Source of the DNA: Sutcliffiella horikoshii DSM 8719 | Lineage (GTDB): Bacteria > Bacillota > Bacilli > Bacillales > Bacillaceae_I | Assembly (NCBI GenBank): GCA_001648575.1 | Contig: LQXN01000057.1 | Span: 108,532-172,531, forward strand | Length of the DNA: 64,000 bases | Direction: 5' to 3' | Shown here: positions 18,066-27,250 of the stretch, one piece after another | Layout: each line of letters begins with the position of its first letter | How positions within the stretch are numbered: the first letter of the stretch is position 1 | The notes under the pieces: generated by a model | Databases searched by the model: none | What the model was told of the DNA's origin: nothing | What the model saw: the letters and a program-made list of their open reading frames with translations, nothing else | Position numbers and translations under genes: made by a program

Positions 18066-19265
18066 TCATGCTCTTTGTCGGTTTCTTTCTATCAAAATGT
18101 CCCACCAATTATATTTTTCTAAGTAAATCGCATCAAAGATCATTAAACCGGAACTGTTTTCCGCACAAATGTTTAGTGCACGGTTAAATTGGTCCTTGTC
18201 CCCTTCATAGTCATACAGGAAAAGCCCAGGTAAAAGGCTGGTGCGATTTTTAGTGACCAGTCTGCTCAGTTCAATGGCTCCCTCCACACTTTTCCAGTCC
18301 GCAAGACTATGCTTTTGTGCTTCAGCCACCGTTACATCCGGGTAGTAGCATCCTGTCATCAGGAAATCCAACTCCTCGGCATAGCCAGTTTTAGCATAGT
18401 TTTGATCAACCCACTCATAAGGCGCCTCGTAATCCTCACTGCCCCAATTCACTCCTTCATGAAAAAACTCTGGATGCCACGAACCCACATAAACACCAAA
18501 CCCAATCTCCTCACCATACCCCTTCACAACAGCCTTCGCCTCCTCCACAAACGACCTGATATTCCCCGCCCTCCAAGCCAACCACCTTTGCAGCAAAGGG
18601 GGAGTTTCTTTTGTTACAAATATTACGGGGTCTGACCCCTTTACAATATCTTGTGGCCAATGCTGGATTATCTGGCCTGTGTCTGTTTGGAATTGTTGTT
18701 TGCTGAGGTTGCTGAAGTCTCCGTGGATGTTGGGGTAGCGGCAGCGGTCAAGGACTATGGCGTCGCATGGATGGTTTTTGATCAGTTCTTGAATGATGGA
18801 GAGTTCATATTTCCTTACTTCGGGATGGGCCGGGTTGACGAAGATGGCATTTTCAGTGAAATTTTCTGCTAAAGTGAACATGCCATTTCCTTTTTCGTCC
18901 TCATGATAGTAGGTGATTTGCCATTCTTTTTTTGGAGTGGTGGCAGCACCGATTATTCCTTCAGCAAATACGTCAACCTTCAGGATTACCTTCAGTCCGC
19001 TTCCTTCTGCCGCTTCCAACATAAGAGCTACATAATCCATCCCCGCCCATTCTTTAAACCGGTCCCATTGCCCGACATGTGGAGCGATCTCACTTTTGTA
19101 GGTCACATAACCATATGGAATCTTGGCATCTATGACAATATGAGTAAATCCTGCTTGAACGGCATTGCTTATGTAGCTGACTCTTTTCTTTTCATTATGT
19201 AAGATTGGTCCATTTGCAAGAAAATCCACCCATAAAACCTTGGCCTCATCATATGACGATTTCAT
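18066..19265 (-). CDS. Cytoplasmic GHL10/DUF187-like TIM-barrel glycoside hydrolase
   Basis: The 399-residue protein has no signal peptide and is predicted to be a (beta/alpha)8 hydrolase of the glycosyl-hydrolase-like GHL10 group. Motifs are VLWVDFLANGP, HIVIDAKIPYGYVTY, LKVDVFAEG, FVNPAHPEVRKYEL, AIVLDRCRYPN..GDFSNLS, VYVGSWHPEFFHEGVNWGS and ELDFLMTGCYYPD. The Asp of VLDRCRY and one of the later acidic residues are candidate catalytic groups. The same motif order recurs in the exported 957-residue protein at 28158-31031, so they are paralogues split between inside and outside. GGAGGAACC precedes the ATG. The substrate is unknown. Confidence 0.8.
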   Translation of the reverse strand: MKSSYDEAKVLWVDFLANGPILHNEKKRVSYISNAVQAGFTHIVIDAKIPYGYVTYKSEIAPHVGQWDRFKEWAGMDYVALMLEAAEGSGLKVILKVDVFAEGIIGAATTPKKEWQITYYHEDEKGNGMFTLAENFTENAIFVNPAHPEVRKYELSIIQELIKNHPCDAIVLDRCRYPNIHGDFSNLSKQQFQTDTGQIIQHWPQDIVKGSDPVIFVTKETPPLLQRWLAWRAGNIRSFVEEAKAVVKGYGEEIGFGVYVGSWHPEFFHEGVNWGSEDYEAPYEWVDQNYAKTGYAEELDFLMTGCYYPDVTVAEAQKHSLADWKSVEGAIELSRLVTKNRTSLLPGLFLYDYEGDKDQFNRALNICAENSSGLMIFDAIYLEKYNWWDILIERNRQRA

Positions 19266-19293
19266 CCGCAGGTTCCTCCGCTTCTCTTAATGT

Positions 19294-19329
19294 GAAGAAA
19301 TGGCACCTAGTTTCAGGTACCATTTCTTC
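19294..19329 (-). terminator. Intercistronic hairpin after the sugar-binding protein gene
   Basis: A GAAGAAATGG/CCATTTCTTC stem with an inner ACCT/AGGT stem lies between the binding-protein gene and the hydrolase gene. The downstream T-tract is poor, so it is more likely an mRNA 3'-end stabiliser or partial terminator that keeps binding-protein levels high. Confidence 0.6.
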
Positions 19330-19338
19330 TTTAGTTTG

Positions 19339-20811
19339 TTACTGATTTTTATACCATTCATTCACTTCATCGGTCCATTCTTGACCGCCTTCTTTGTACC
19401 ATCTGTCAACGAACTTATCGAATTCATCAATAGAATTATTTCCTGCAATTATAGTTGCAAATATTTCATCTTCCATAGATTTTAATTGACCGCCGTATTG
19501 ACCGCTCGCACGAGTAGGAGGACCAGTGTATTCAGATGCCATGGCATGCTCGCCGATCTTCGTTACGTTATCAAACAAGTTGAATTCTAGTCCAAGGGAA
19601 TCCAGGCGGATTTTCGTTGTTTCTGGATCTAAAGGTTCAACTGTCGTGTACATTTGACGGTACAAATGCTCATTATGTTTCTCAAAATCTGTTGTAGCCA
19701 CTCCGTCTTCCATACTCCAAATGTCGTCTTCAAAGCCCAGGAATATATCACGGAACCCGTCGGACACGATGAAGTCCAAGTATTTAACGACCGCTACAGC
19801 ATTTTCACTTGTTACAGGTACTGCATTATAGCCACGAACGAATGCACTTGCAACAGTTCCAGAATGACCATCTGGTCCAATAGGATATTCCAAGGATGTC
19901 CATTCTGCATCAGGGTTATTTTGCTGGTTCGTCAATATCGGGCCACGTGTATCCCACCATGCTGCAGTAAATAATCCTGCACGGTCATTTGCCACTTTTT
20001 CACCCAGAACCGTTAAGTTATTGGATGGAAATTCTCTATCCAGGATGCCATCTTGATACATTTCCGCCAAGAAGGCCAATGCTTCTTTCATTTCCGGAGT
20101 GGTACTGGAGTAAACTAGCTCCCCGTCTCTTTCCACCCACTGATTACGCTGGATGCCAAATGCCCCAAGGATAGGAGAGATACGCCCCAATGCGTCTGTC
20201 ATGATAAATCCACTGTTATTTTTCTTTTCTTTGAATTCTTTCAGGACGTTAACATACTCGTCAAGCGTTGTTGGTTGTTCCAGGCCGAGCTCATCCAACC
20301 AATCTTGTCGTACATAAACGATTTCAGATCCTTTTTCTTGAAGTATATGTGGAATGGCATAGACTTCCCCGTCCACTGTCACAGCCTGCCATGCTTCATC
20401 AGGGATAAGCTTTTTCAGGTTTTTCCCATGCTCTTCCACTATATCCGTCAATGGTGTTAACGCATTCTGGTTCACATAGTTTACAAACCAGGTGGCATCG
20501 GGACTATAAATCAGGTCTGGCAGATCATTACTTGCCATAAGAACATTCAAGCGCTCCATGTAACCTTCTGCCGGCGGAACTTGAACCGTCACATCTATTC
20601 CGGTATTTTCTTCAATGTACTCTAGGTATGGATTAGTGTTTTCATCCATCCCACTCGGGAAATTTCTCCCGTAGTTATTCACGACAATTTCAATTTCTGC
20701 GTCTTCCAACTCTTCTTCACTGCTAGTTTCATTAGAGCAAGCAGCAATAATCATTATGACAGTCACAAGCGCCAGAAGCAAAAGCAGTTTCTTAGATAAT
20801 AACCCCTTCAT
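19339..20811 (-). CDS. Extracellular solute-binding lipoprotein of a sugar ABC importer (LplA/YtcQ-like)
   Basis: The 490-residue protein has a lipoprotein signal (KKLLLLLALVTVIMIIAAC; Cys near residue 25) and a type-1 extracellular binding fold (EIEIVVNNYGRNFPSG ... NDLPDLIYSP ... AIPHILQEKGSEIVYVRQDWLDELGL). The WFVNYVNQNALTPLTD and PTTLDEYVNVLKEFKEKK parts are typical of the LplA/YtcQ group that takes oligosaccharides. It should capture oligosaccharides released outside and deliver them to the two permeases encoded upstream in the same operon. Unusually, a MITE separates it from the permease genes. No ATPase gene is present, so a shared ATPase such as MsmX is likely to serve. Confidence 0.92.
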   Translation of the reverse strand: MKGLLSKKLLLLLALVTVIMIIAACSNETSSEEELEDAEIEIVVNNYGRNFPSGMDENTNPYLEYIEENTGIDVTVQVPPAEGYMERLNVLMASNDLPDLIYSPDATWFVNYVNQNALTPLTDIVEEHGKNLKKLIPDEAWQAVTVDGEVYAIPHILQEKGSEIVYVRQDWLDELGLEQPTTLDEYVNVLKEFKEKKNNSGFIMTDALGRISPILGAFGIQRNQWVERDGELVYSSTTPEMKEALAFLAEMYQDGILDREFPSNNLTVLGEKVANDRAGLFTAAWWDTRGPILTNQQNNPDAEWTSLEYPIGPDGHSGTVASAFVRGYNAVPVTSENAVAVVKYLDFIVSDGFRDIFLGFEDDIWSMEDGVATTDFEKHNEHLYRQMYTTVEPLDPETTKIRLDSLGLEFNLFDNVTKIGEHAMASEYTGPPTRASGQYGGQLKSMEDEIFATIIAGNNSIDEFDKFVDRWYKEGGQEWTDEVNEWYKNQ

Positions 20812-20847
20812 TTTTCCATTTCCCCCTTTGGAAACATTTTTTAAAAT

Positions 20848-21032
20848 AGGCTCTTTTCTAAAAGATTGTTGCTATTTACTAGTAAAAAGTCGGCATTTGG
20901 TCTTTTTACCGTGTATCTTCTTTTAAAATATCATGCAGTTTCTCCGAATAACCAAGAAAAGAGCACGACAGCAACAATTATTACGGTTGTTAAAAAAATA
21001 CGAAATAGCAACAAAGTTTACGAAAACAGCCT
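20848..21032. mobile_element. MITE-like element, copy 1 (185 bp)
   Basis: The ends AGGCTCTTTTCTAAAAGATT (then GTTGCTATTT) and, on the other strand, AGGCTGTTTTCGTAAACTTT (then GTTGCTATTT) form a 30-bp inverted repeat with five mismatches. No transposase is encoded. It fills most of the 317-bp gap between the permease and binding-protein genes of an operon. A second copy lies at 50961-51034. No clear target duplication is visible. Confidence 0.75.
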
Positions 21033-21128
21033 TAAGATAACTCCCGAAATTTCAATGGACGATGAATAATCTAAGCTAAGTCGGCATCATCCCCATGCAC
21101 CCCCTTTTTGACATTTGTTTTTCCAAGC

Positions 21129-22004
21129 TCACCCTTTCACTGACCCAAGCATTACCCCTTTTACAAAGTACTTCTGCAGGAAAGGATAAACAATTAGAAT
21201 TGGTAAGGTACTAGATATCAATGCTGCTGCTTTTAATGATTCATTTGCCAGGAGCTGTTGTTCAAAATTGTCCCGCAAATTTATCTCGGATTGATCGAAT
21301 TGAATGAGCTCCCTTAAGTAGACTTGTAAAGGATATAAACTCCGATCATTCATGTACAGTACCGCATCAAAGAATGAGTTCCAGTGGAATACAGCATGGA
21401 ACAAACCAATGGTCGCAATAACTGGCATAGATAACGGGATAACGATTTTAAAAAGGATACCCACGTTGGATGCGCCATCTATTTTAGCCGATTCCTCTAA
21501 CTCCATCGGAACACTCTGGAAGAAGTTCTTTACAATGATCAAGTTGAAGGCGCTGATAGCAGTAGGTATGATATAAGCCCAAAACGAATTCAAAAGCCCT
21601 GTTTCCCTGACTACTAGATAAGTAGGTATCATCCCACCGCTGAACAGCATCGTGAAAACGACCATAAAAAGAATGATGCCGCGGCCTTTTATATATGTTT
21701 TGGATAATGGATAAGCCATCAGACAGGTGAAGAAAACATTGATAAAGGTTCCGATTACAGTCCTTGCGACACTCACCCCGAATGCTCGCAGAAAGTGCTG
21801 ATCCATAAGGACTTCCTTATAAGCAAGGAAGGTTGTTTCTACTGGTAAGAAAATGACCTCACCGGAAACGATGGCTCTTTGACTGCTTAAAGACTGAGCA
21901 ATAACATGGAGGAAAGGAAACAGGCACAGTAGTGCAAATCCTCCAAGGATTAAATAGTTCATTAAAGAGAATGCCTTCTCCCCTTTTGTTTGCATAGCTG
22001 CCAT
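21129..22004 (-). CDS. Carbohydrate ABC transporter permease (YtcP/LplC-like)
   Basis: The 291-residue protein has six membrane helices. The ATPase-contact EAA loop is seen in ELEESAKIDGASNVGILFKIVIPLSMP (about residues 185-210). It belongs to the MalG-like CUT1 permeases and forms the channel with the LplB-like protein encoded 15 bp upstream. AGGGAGGTGC precedes the ATG. The pair is typical of the LplABC/YtcP-YteP oligosaccharide importers of Bacillaceae, which lack their own ATPase gene. Confidence 0.93.
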   Translation of the reverse strand: MAAMQTKGEKAFSLMNYLILGGFALLCLFPFLHVIAQSLSSQRAIVSGEVIFLPVETTFLAYKEVLMDQHFLRAFGVSVARTVIGTFINVFFTCLMAYPLSKTYIKGRGIILFMVVFTMLFSGGMIPTYLVVRETGLLNSFWAYIIPTAISAFNLIIVKNFFQSVPMELEESAKIDGASNVGILFKIVIPLSMPVIATIGLFHAVFHWNSFFDAVLYMNDRSLYPLQVYLRELIQFDQSEINLRDNFEQQLLANESLKAAALISSTLPILIVYPFLQKYFVKGVMLGSVKG

Positions 22005-22019
22005 GTCACAGCACCTCCC

Positions 22020-22988
22020 TTACCATAAGCCATTCTGCCCAAGTTTTTTCGCTATTTTATTTGCTGCTACAACCATAATCAGCGCAATGACAGATTTGAA
22101 TAAACCGACTGCCGTTGTATAGCTGAATTGTCCTTGTGTCACCCCTACACGGTACACATACGTTTCAAAAACATCCCCCACATTATAGACAAGAGGATTC
22201 AATAGAATGAATACTTGCTCAAACCCAACCTCTAAGATATTACCCATCTGCAGGATGAAAAGGATGACGATGGTTGGAAGCAGACTTGGCAATGTGATAT
22301 GCCATGTTTGCTGCCATTTATTTGCCCCATCCACCGTAGCCGCTTCGTAAAGCTGAGGGTTGATCCCAGCAAGGGCGGCAAGGTATAGGATTGTTCCCCA
22401 TCCTACACTTTTCCAAAGGTCACTTGTTACAAGCACTGTACGGAACCAACTGTCATCGGCAATAAAGTAGATAGGTTCAAAGCCTAAGAATTGCACGAAG
22501 CTATTCACGATACCTGTGGAAGGTCCCAAGAGGTTCATCATGATCCCGCCGACAATGACCCATGAAAGGAAATGGGGCATATAGATGATCGTCTGGATGG
22601 TTCGTTTGTACATCATATTGCGAATTTCATTTAGAAGCAGTGCCACAATTATCGGGGCTGGAAACCCCCAGAAAAGCTTATATAAACTGATTAAAAGAGT
22701 ATTGCTGAAAATACGGTAGAACTCTTCCGCTTGAAACATTCGCTCGAAATGTTTCAGTCCCACCCATTCGCTTCCCTGAATACCGGCAAAAACACTATAG
22801 TCTTGAAAGGCTATGACAATCCCCCACATGGGGACATATTTATAAATGAGGAAGAATAAGATGCCGGGAACCATAAGTAAATATAAATCCCAATATTTCA
22901 CTAATGCATTTTTCGGTTTGATTCTCGGTTTTGTCTTCCATTTAATGTCCTGTTGTTGCTGTGCTTCTACTGGTGTATCTTTTAACAT
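22020..22988 (-). CDS. Sugar ABC transporter permease (LplB/YteP-like)
   Basis: The 322-residue protein has six membrane helices after a basic N-terminal tail (KWKTKPRIKPKNALVKYWDLYLLMVPGILFF). Its EAA loop reads YEAATVDGANKWQQTWHITLPSLLP. It is the MalF-like half of the CUT1 channel and is coupled to the YtcP-like gene. AGGGAGGGT precedes the ATG. The FAD oxidoreductase gene lies 36 bp upstream, so it belongs to the same operon. Confidence 0.93.
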   Translation of the reverse strand: MLKDTPVEAQQQQDIKWKTKPRIKPKNALVKYWDLYLLMVPGILFFLIYKYVPMWGIVIAFQDYSVFAGIQGSEWVGLKHFERMFQAEEFYRIFSNTLLISLYKLFWGFPAPIIVALLLNEIRNMMYKRTIQTIIYMPHFLSWVIVGGIMMNLLGPSTGIVNSFVQFLGFEPIYFIADDSWFRTVLVTSDLWKSVGWGTILYLAALAGINPQLYEAATVDGANKWQQTWHITLPSLLPTIVILFILQMGNILEVGFEQVFILLNPLVYNVGDVFETYVYRVGVTQGQFSYTTAVGLFKSVIALIMVVAANKIAKKLGQNGLW

Positions 22989-23024
22989 GGATTGTACCCT
23001 CCCTTCTCTGTTTAAGGGTGAAGC

Positions 23025-24602
23025 TTACACAGCGTGAATGACCGGCCAAGATAATTCGATACCTTCTTTTACTAACTGGCTTTGGAATTCCTTGAGTAAT
23101 CTTTCGTCATTGCGTACTTGTCGGGGCTTATAGCCATGCCTTACACAATAGGCAGCAAGGTACCCACTGACTTCACCGACATTCCATTCCACTGGATGCA
23201 GACGATAGCAGCCGTTTGTGATGTGGGTCACGCCTATGTTTTTGGATGCCGGAAGCAAATTGTTTACTCTGACGGGAATCAGACTCCCTAGTGGAATTTG
23301 GAATGGCAGACTTGAAATATCCACAAATGTGGTAAGACCTGTACTTGGATGGAGATCTATTCGATAGCAGCCCACCCCGACAGAATCATGGAACACTTCT
23401 GCTCCATTTTCTCCCCTTACATCTGTGCTGATATGCTGTTCAAGCACCGTAAATTCTGCTTTTATCCTTCTTGACTCACGAATATACGGATACATCGCTA
23501 ATCCATCACTTGTTCCTACGACATCCGGCCGTAAACGTAAACCTCTGTATCCTTGTTTGCCATCTGGCCTTGGTGCTTCCGTCTGCATCCAGTATAGAAG
23601 AGAAAGGCTGAGCTGTTTCGCTCCATCTAAATGCTTTCTTTTTTCTTCTTCACTGACATCAATGACCGGCCCCAGCCAATAATCATTCTGCGGCCAGTTA
23701 ATTAAGGAGATGTCCCCCTCATAAACTCCTTTTTGAAAAAGGGACTTATCTATTAATCTTCGATACTCCCATAAAGAAAATTTTCCTTCTTCCTTAAAAA
23801 AACCATAAGTGATCGGATCCAGCGTAACAGGGCTTACACCCGTCCAATCTAGTTGCTTGTTTGGCCAGAATGGCGCTTGGTAGTCACGCCAGAAATCATA
23901 TTGCTCAGGTTTTTGGATGGTAAAATCTTCTCCTTCTATATAATCCAGTGCAAAACAATGGGTGATGGCTTGCATATCCATGGGATCCGCCTCGCCTTGT
24001 CTAGCATGCGGCTCTCCTGTATCCTTTTGTGATTCCGCTCCTGTGACATATTCCACCTCAGCAAGAGGCAAGAGATCTCCACAATCTGTAGCATCCAAAA
24101 AGTACGGGGCGGTCAGGACCGTTTTTTCTTTTGTGGGAGTGTGCTCTACTTCCACAACCTTGATGTCATCTCCGTCTTTCTCTGCACGGACCGCCTTTGT
24201 TTCAGTCAGAATAATCACTCTTCCACTATGTATGAAGGGGGCCAGCATTTCTTGCAGTACCGCCAAGGCCACTCGAGGTTCATGGGAAATTCTACTTACG
24301 ATGGCATTGCCAGGATTGAACAGCGGTGTGTACCTTGCAGTTTCGGTTACTGGAAAATGAGAGAGATAGTAGTTTCTCACTTTGTTCCTAAAGGTCCTGT
24401 AGCTTCGTGTACAGCCAAATTGTTCTATCCATCGATGTTCATCCGGAGGCACCGCTTGATTGGTAAGCTGCCCGCCGATCCATTTCGTCTCTTCTGTCAT
24501 AACGACATGACAACCGGATTTAGCTGCAGAAAGTGCTGCTGCACAGCCTCCCGTACTGCCCCCGATAATGACGATATCCGCTTTTCGTTCTTTCATACTC
24601 AT
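23025..24602 (-). CDS. FAD-dependent oxidoreductase (FAD_oxidored, PF12831-like)
   Basis: The 525-residue protein begins with a dinucleotide-binding fold, DIVIIGGSTGGCAAALSAAK..VVMTEET, in which the usual GxGxxG reads GGSTGG. A second FAD-contact block is YFLDATDCGDLLPLA and the C-terminal closing motif is PASKNIGVTHITNGCYRLHP. This matches the PF12831 family, often found in carbohydrate clusters but with few known substrates. It has no signal peptide, so it acts in the cytoplasm, perhaps oxidising a sugar or amino-sugar intermediate (inference). AGGAGGCC precedes the ATG at 24602. It lies 12 bp after the RpiR regulator gene. Confidence 0.88.
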   Translation of the reverse strand: MSMKERKADIVIIGGSTGGCAAALSAAKSGCHVVMTEETKWIGGQLTNQAVPPDEHRWIEQFGCTRSYRTFRNKVRNYYLSHFPVTETARYTPLFNPGNAIVSRISHEPRVALAVLQEMLAPFIHSGRVIILTETKAVRAEKDGDDIKVVEVEHTPTKEKTVLTAPYFLDATDCGDLLPLAEVEYVTGAESQKDTGEPHARQGEADPMDMQAITHCFALDYIEGEDFTIQKPEQYDFWRDYQAPFWPNKQLDWTGVSPVTLDPITYGFFKEEGKFSLWEYRRLIDKSLFQKGVYEGDISLINWPQNDYWLGPVIDVSEEEKRKHLDGAKQLSLSLLYWMQTEAPRPDGKQGYRGLRLRPDVVGTSDGLAMYPYIRESRRIKAEFTVLEQHISTDVRGENGAEVFHDSVGVGCYRIDLHPSTGLTTFVDISSLPFQIPLGSLIPVRVNNLLPASKNIGVTHITNGCYRLHPVEWNVGEVSGYLAAYCVRHGYKPRQVRNDERLLKEFQSQLVKEGIELSWPVIHAV

Positions 24603-24614
24603 AAAAGGGGCCTC

Positions 24615-25475
24615 CTAGTATAGTTTGTCGGAAACTGCTTTCGCTGTCTTTTGCAGTGCGACCAGTGAACGGTCTTTTTGCTGCCTTTCAATATATCTTG
24701 TTAACACATCCATGACATGCATTTGTGAAATAAGGGAGGAGAATGCCCCTCCATGTAATGGGTCTTCCTTACCGGATGTCAGGAGTGCTACATTCCCATA
24801 CTTCGTGATAGGCGATTTCATATGATTGGTAATGCAGATAATATAGGCTCCATTTCTTTTTGCTATTTCAATGGCATCTACGAGGTCCTTAGTACTTCCT
24901 GAAGTGGAGATCCCGATGACAACGTCCCCTTTTTTAACAAGAGAGCAGTTCATCGCGATAACATGAGAATCAGATGCCGTTTCGGCGTTGAACCCCAGTC
25001 GCATGAAACGATATTGAGCTTGTTGAGCCATGACCCCGGATGCTCCTACCCCAAAGAGATAGATTTTTGAGGAAGCGATGATTTCTTGTGCCGCCTCTTC
25101 CATGGAATCGGGGTCCACAAGGCTTAACGTGTTTTGCAATGTGGCATTGTTTTCTGCTGTCACTTTTTGAGCTAGCACATACAAGCTATCTGTGTCTTCC
25201 ACTTCGCCATACTCCTGCTTGGTACCCTCCGTCCCATTCTGGGCCACAGCAAGCTTGAAATCCTGGTATCCCCTATACCCAAGCTTCCGGCAAAACCTTA
25301 TTACTGTCGTTTCTCCTACTTCCGCATTCTCCGCCAGATCGGAAACTGACCAGTATACCGCTTCTTTCAAACGGTTTTTCACCACTTCCGCAACCTTTTG
25401 TTCAGACTTCGTCAAAGATTGAAAAATACTTGTTATCATGACATCCGGGTTCATCGGACTGTTTACTCTGCTCAT
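24615..25475 (-). CDS. RpiR/MurR family transcriptional regulator
   Basis: The 286-residue protein has an N-terminal RpiR helix-turn-helix (about residues 10-80: SLTKSEQKVAEVV ... LAENAEVGETTVIRFCRKLGYRGYQDFKLAV) and a C-terminal SIS sugar-phosphate domain (about 120-270: KIYLFGVGASGVMAQQAQYRFMRLG ... DVVIGISTSGSTKDLVDAI). MurR-type members respond to MurNAc-6-P or other amino-sugar phosphates. It is embedded in the operon it probably controls; candidate sites are the two 15-bp repeats at 27960-28006. AAGGTGGATG precedes the ATG. Confidence 0.93.
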   Translation of the reverse strand: MSRVNSPMNPDVMITSIFQSLTKSEQKVAEVVKNRLKEAVYWSVSDLAENAEVGETTVIRFCRKLGYRGYQDFKLAVAQNGTEGTKQEYGEVEDTDSLYVLAQKVTAENNATLQNTLSLVDPDSMEEAAQEIIASSKIYLFGVGASGVMAQQAQYRFMRLGFNAETASDSHVIAMNCSLVKKGDVVIGISTSGSTKDLVDAIEIAKRNGAYIICITNHMKSPITKYGNVALLTSGKEDPLHGGAFSSLISQMHVMDVLTRYIERQQKDRSLVALQKTAKAVSDKLY

Positions 25476-25510
25476 TTATTCATCCACCTTCTAAGTTAGT
25501 AAGAAATTTA

Positions 25511-26461
25511 TTATAAATGTTCATTTACATATGCAAGGGTATTATCCATATGTTCAATTATTGCCATGTCATGCCCTGAAAAAGGGAAGACTTCGATGGA
25601 TTTCGGGGCTTGAATCAGGTTATACACTCCATAGATGGTCATGGGCGGACAAACCAAGTCTTTCAATCCAGCGGTAATCCTTGTACGGCACTTAATATTT
25701 TGGCAGTTGTTCAAGTTATCGAAATAAGTGAGTGTCGAATATACCCGTTCAATCCATTCAGGATGCCTGTGAAGAAATTGATCTACTACCATCAGCGAAC
25801 CTTCAAACTTCTGCTTCATGGCAAGACCGATATCACAAAGGTTTGGCACATCCGCTATTGCAAGCTTTGGGCGATCATCCAAGCCGGCGACCGCCAACGC
25901 AATCCCCCCGCCCATGCTCGCCCCCATGACAGCGATGCGGTCTTGATCAATTTCAGGTCTGGAGCATACAAAGTCTATTGCACGTACACTATCCATAAAG
26001 ACTTTTCGGTAGTAGTATTCTTCCTTATCAAGGATCCCCTTTGTGACCCATGTCCCCATCTCATCGGATGTATAGGTGGAGTAGTCTCCGCTTCTGCCCT
26101 GTCCCCGGCAATCGACCGCCAGGACAGCATACCCTTGAATCAGCCATTTCATATAATGGGACACAGAGTTTTTATGTCCTAAATAACCATGGAACATAAT
26201 AAGGCAAGGAAGCTTTCCTTCATAGTCTTTTGGCAAAATATAATAAGCTTGAATGGGGGTATCATCAAAACCATGATAGCTCACTTCATATGCCTGGATT
26301 TGTTTAATTGGATAATCCATTTTTTCTACTTTTTCATGTAGAGGTTTGGATTTTGTTTCATTTAGGGTGCGTTCCCAGAAGTCTTCATGATCTTGCTGTT
26401 TCGTCAACTGAGGATGATAAGATTCGAGCTGTCTTATAGTATCTTCAATATGGCTCAGCAT
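25511..26461 (-). CDS. CE7-like acetyl esterase (acetyl xylan / cephalosporin-C deacetylase family)
   Basis: The 316-residue alpha/beta hydrolase has no signal peptide. Motifs are PCLIMFHGYLGHK, DCRGQGRSGDYSTYTS, the nucleophile elbow AVMGASMGGGIALA, the catalytic Asp in AGLKDLVCPP and His in FPFSGHDMAI. The RGQGxS and GxSxGG plus HD pattern matches AXE1/Cah enzymes of CE7, which remove O-acetyl groups from small oligosaccharides in the cytoplasm. With the SGNH enzyme at 31452 it gives the cluster two esterases, suggesting an acetylated substrate. AGGGAGAAG precedes the ATG. Confidence 0.9.
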   Translation of the reverse strand: MLSHIEDTIRQLESYHPQLTKQQDHEDFWERTLNETKSKPLHEKVEKMDYPIKQIQAYEVSYHGFDDTPIQAYYILPKDYEGKLPCLIMFHGYLGHKNSVSHYMKWLIQGYAVLAVDCRGQGRSGDYSTYTSDEMGTWVTKGILDKEEYYYRKVFMDSVRAIDFVCSRPEIDQDRIAVMGASMGGGIALAVAGLDDRPKLAIADVPNLCDIGLAMKQKFEGSLMVVDQFLHRHPEWIERVYSTLTYFDNLNNCQNIKCRTRITAGLKDLVCPPMTIYGVYNLIQAPKSIEVFPFSGHDMAIIEHMDNTLAYVNEHL

Positions 26462-26491
26462 TTTTCACTTCTCCCTTTATATATGGGTGTT

Positions 26492-27217
26492 TTATTTCAC
26501 TTGTTTTTCTTTGGATATCTGTTCGGCCGTACTTCTGATTGCCTCATAAAATTGTTTGGTGAGAATTTGCGGTCTTGTGATGGCTGTTCCCACCACCACT
26601 GCATATGCACCTAACCTTAGTGCCTTTGCCGCTTCTTCGGGTGTTGAAATATTTCCTTCCGCAATCACCGGTACCTTTGTCGCTTTCGAGAGTTCTTCTA
26701 TTAAAGGAAGGTCCGGGATTGTGCGGTCCCTTGTATAGGATGTGTAACTTGATAATGTTGTAGATACTAAATCCACCCCGGCCCAAACGGCTGCCACCCC
26801 TTCCTCGAAATTGGAGACATCGCCCATTATCAAACAATCACTATGCTCTCTTATGTATAGGACAAGTTCTGCAAGACTTTCCCGATCAGGACGTTCCTGC
26901 TTGGTTGCATCTAATGCGATCACATCCACACCCGAATCTATCAGGGCCATTATTTCTTTTTTTGTCGGTGTAATATAGACAGGGCTATTTTCGTAATCCT
27001 GTTTAATCAATCCGATGACCGGAAGTTTCGTTGCTTCCTTGATCGCAATGATATCCTCCACACTATTTGCTCTAATTGCAGCTGCACCACCGACTTTCGC
27101 AGCAAACGCCATTTTCGCCATGATTTCTGAACCATGTAGGGGTTCATCTTCCAATGCTTGGCAAGAAACAATCAACTGGCCTTTAATACAATCTAGGAAT
27201 TTTTGTTTTTCCATCAT
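26492..27217 (-). CDS. nanE: N-acetylmannosamine-6-phosphate 2-epimerase
   Basis: The 241-residue TIM-barrel enzyme interconverts ManNAc-6-P and GlcNAc-6-P. It shows LIVSCQALEDEPLHG, GGAAAIRANSVEDI, the catalytic Lys in PVIGLIKQDY, VIALDATKQERP, VIAEGNISTPEEA and AVVVGTAITRPQ, all typical of NanE. No nanA lyase or sialic acid transporter is in the window, so ManNAc probably comes from a glycan directly rather than from sialic acid. Start is ATG 27217 or 27214. It lies between the YesL-like gene and the esterase gene in the operon. Confidence 0.95.
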   Translation of the reverse strand: MMEKQKFLDCIKGQLIVSCQALEDEPLHGSEIMAKMAFAAKVGGAAAIRANSVEDIIAIKEATKLPVIGLIKQDYENSPVYITPTKKEIMALIDSGVDVIALDATKQERPDRESLAELVLYIREHSDCLIMGDVSNFEEGVAAVWAGVDLVSTTLSSYTSYTRDRTIPDLPLIEELSKATKVPVIAEGNISTPEEAAKALRLGAYAVVVGTAITRPQILTKQFYEAIRSTAEQISKEKQVK

Positions 27218-27250
27218 TTCACATCCTGGCTACTAGGTTAATGGTTTCGC

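Noticed and set aside
20866..21069. A 67-codon plus-strand frame in the transporter operon gap
   Set aside because: It lies almost wholly inside the MITE and has no ribosome site or recognisable product.
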